Source: Rhizobium sp. BK251 (GTDB taxonomy: Bacteria; Pseudomonadota; Alphaproteobacteria; Rhizobiales; Rhizobiaceae). From it: a DNA stretch of 64,000 nucleotides. This document shows, piece after piece, positions 63,420 to 64,000 of the stretch. The stretch spans positions 124,001-188,000 of the forward strand of contig NZ_SLUQ01000009.1 of assembly GCF_004345245.1 (NCBI RefSeq), in the 5' to 3' direction. The notes beneath the pieces were generated by a model. That model was given only the letters and a program-made list of their open reading frames with translations. It searched no databases and was not told where the DNA came from. The stretch's first letter is position 1; each line of letters opens with the position of its first letter. The translations under genes and the position numbers were made by a program.

Positions 63420-63665
63420 ATGAAAGAGATTCAGCTAAAGGATGCCAAGGCAACGCTTTCTGCTGTTGTGGACGAGGCAGTGAAAGGTCATGGCGCGATC
63501 ATTACCCGCCATGGAGCGCCGACGGCCGTCGTGATTTCCTTCGACGAATACGAGCGGTTGAAGAAGGTCCCGTCTTTTGGCTGGCTCCTCGCCCACGCAC
63601 CATTGGAGGAGGCCGATCTTCCCGCGCGCGGCCAGGCACGGGCGCTGCGCGACGATAGTTTCTGA
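63420..63665 (+). CDS. Type II antitoxin, Phd/YefM family
   Basis: An 81-aa protein starting KEIQLKDAKATLSAVVDEAV, the DNA-binding fold of Phd/YefM antitoxins, followed by ITRHGAPTAVVISFDEYERL and a flexible C-terminal tail expected to bind and neutralise the toxin. ATG 63420 has GAAGGAC upstream; a GTG at 63390 lies inside the palindrome and is less likely. The stop overlaps the toxin start (TGATG), so the two are translationally coupled. Confidence 0.9.
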   Translation: MKEIQLKDAKATLSAVVDEAVKGHGAIITRHGAPTAVVISFDEYERLKKVPSFGWLLAHAPLEEADLPARGQARALRDDSF

Positions 63666-64000
63666 TGTACCTGCTCGACACGAACATCATCTCCGTCGTT
63701 TCGCCGACGAACCACGAGCGGCATGACATGGAGGACTTGCGGCACTGGATCGAGGCGGCCTCGGATCGGCTCTTCCTTTCGGCGGTCACCGTCGCGGAGG
63801 TCGAGACGGGCATCGCCAAGGCGCGCCGGCTCGGTGCCACGCGCAAGGCCGAGGAACTGGCACGATGGCTTGACCTCGTATTGCACCTCTATTCGGACCG
63901 CATCCTGCCTATCGACGTGCCGACAGCGCGAATTGCCGGCCAGCTTTTCGATCAGGCGGTCGGGCGCGGCGGCGGGCCGGATTTCGAAGACGCGGCCATA
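63665..64000 (+). CDS. Type II toxin, VapC/PIN-domain ribonuclease, 3' end cut by window
   Basis: The first 112 residues of a PIN-domain protein, truncated by the window edge. The typical acidic residues are visible: Asp5 (YLLDTNIIS), Glu in AVTVAEVETGI and the later Asp in GGPDFEDAAI. PIN toxins cleave RNA, usually tRNA or rRNA. Its start overlaps the antitoxin stop. The pairing of a Phd-type antitoxin with a VapC-type toxin is frequent. The remaining 15-35 residues lie beyond the window. Confidence 0.9.
   Translation, partial: MYLLDTNIISVVSPTNHERHDMEDLRHWIEAASDRLFLSAVTVAEVETGIAKARRLGATRKAEELARWLDLVLHLYSDRILPIDVPTARIAGQLFDQAVGRGGGPDFEDAAI

Overview
The window looks like accessory-replicon or chromosomal DNA of a Rhizobiales alphaproteobacterium, probably Rhizobiaceae (Rhizobium/Sinorhizobium/Shinella type). 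The reasons are high GC, tightly packed operons with ATGA overlaps, four complete ABC uptake systems each beside its own catabolic enzymes, a PrtD/HlyD-type type I secretion cassette with giant RTX proteins, and HK/NarL-type regulators. No rRNA, tRNA, replication or conjugation genes were seen. The genus is inference.

Layout. (1) 1-9112, sugar-acid/glycoside catabolism: a + strand trio (DUF2264 protein cut by the window edge, 2-hydroxyacid dehydrogenase, TIM-barrel isomerase) converges on a - strand five-gene operon (Gfo/Idh oxidoreductase, DUF993, enolase-superfamily enzyme, TIM-barrel isomerase, second Gfo/Idh). (2) 9259-16527: a TetR-family regulator and ABC system A with two more Gfo/Idh enzymes. 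Matching operators next to the promoters on both sides of tetR suggest one regulon covering regions 1 and 2. (3) 16639-30471: an RTX secretion cassette on the - strand, made of a 2654-aa heme-peroxidase/RTX protein, a T1SS ABC exporter, a second RTX protein and a HlyD adaptor. (4) 30856-35188: two paralogous sensor kinases and two NarL/LuxR response regulators. (5) 35479-44451: a GH38-like DUF5054 enzyme and a LacI regulator, divergent from ABC system B and a CehA/McbA-type metallohydrolase; two near-identical LacI-type operators lie in the divergent region. (6) 44538-45382: two small DUF proteins. (7) 45473-52658: ABC system C with a natural Gfo/Idh-aldo/keto reductase fusion, divergent from an AraC regulator. 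(8) 52861-57497: miscellaneous genes, namely a lone tyrosine recombinase, an ICMT-like membrane methyltransferase, an alpha/beta hydrolase, a frameshifted EamA transporter and a LysR regulator. (9) 57498-58222: intergenic DNA with a probable degraded acyl-CoA synthetase C-terminus. (10) 58223-63364: ABC system D of the dipeptide/SBP_bac_5 type with a fused DppD-DppF ATPase. (11) 63420-64000: a Phd/VapC-type toxin-antitoxin pair cut by the window end.

How it works together. Each uptake system pairs a periplasmic binding protein, two permeases and an ATPase with oxidoreductases or hydrolases for the imported compound and a local regulator. In three of the four systems, and in the RTX operon, a strong GC-rich hairpin lies just after the first gene, which encodes the exported protein. 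This probably lets the binding protein or secreted protein be made in excess of the membrane components.
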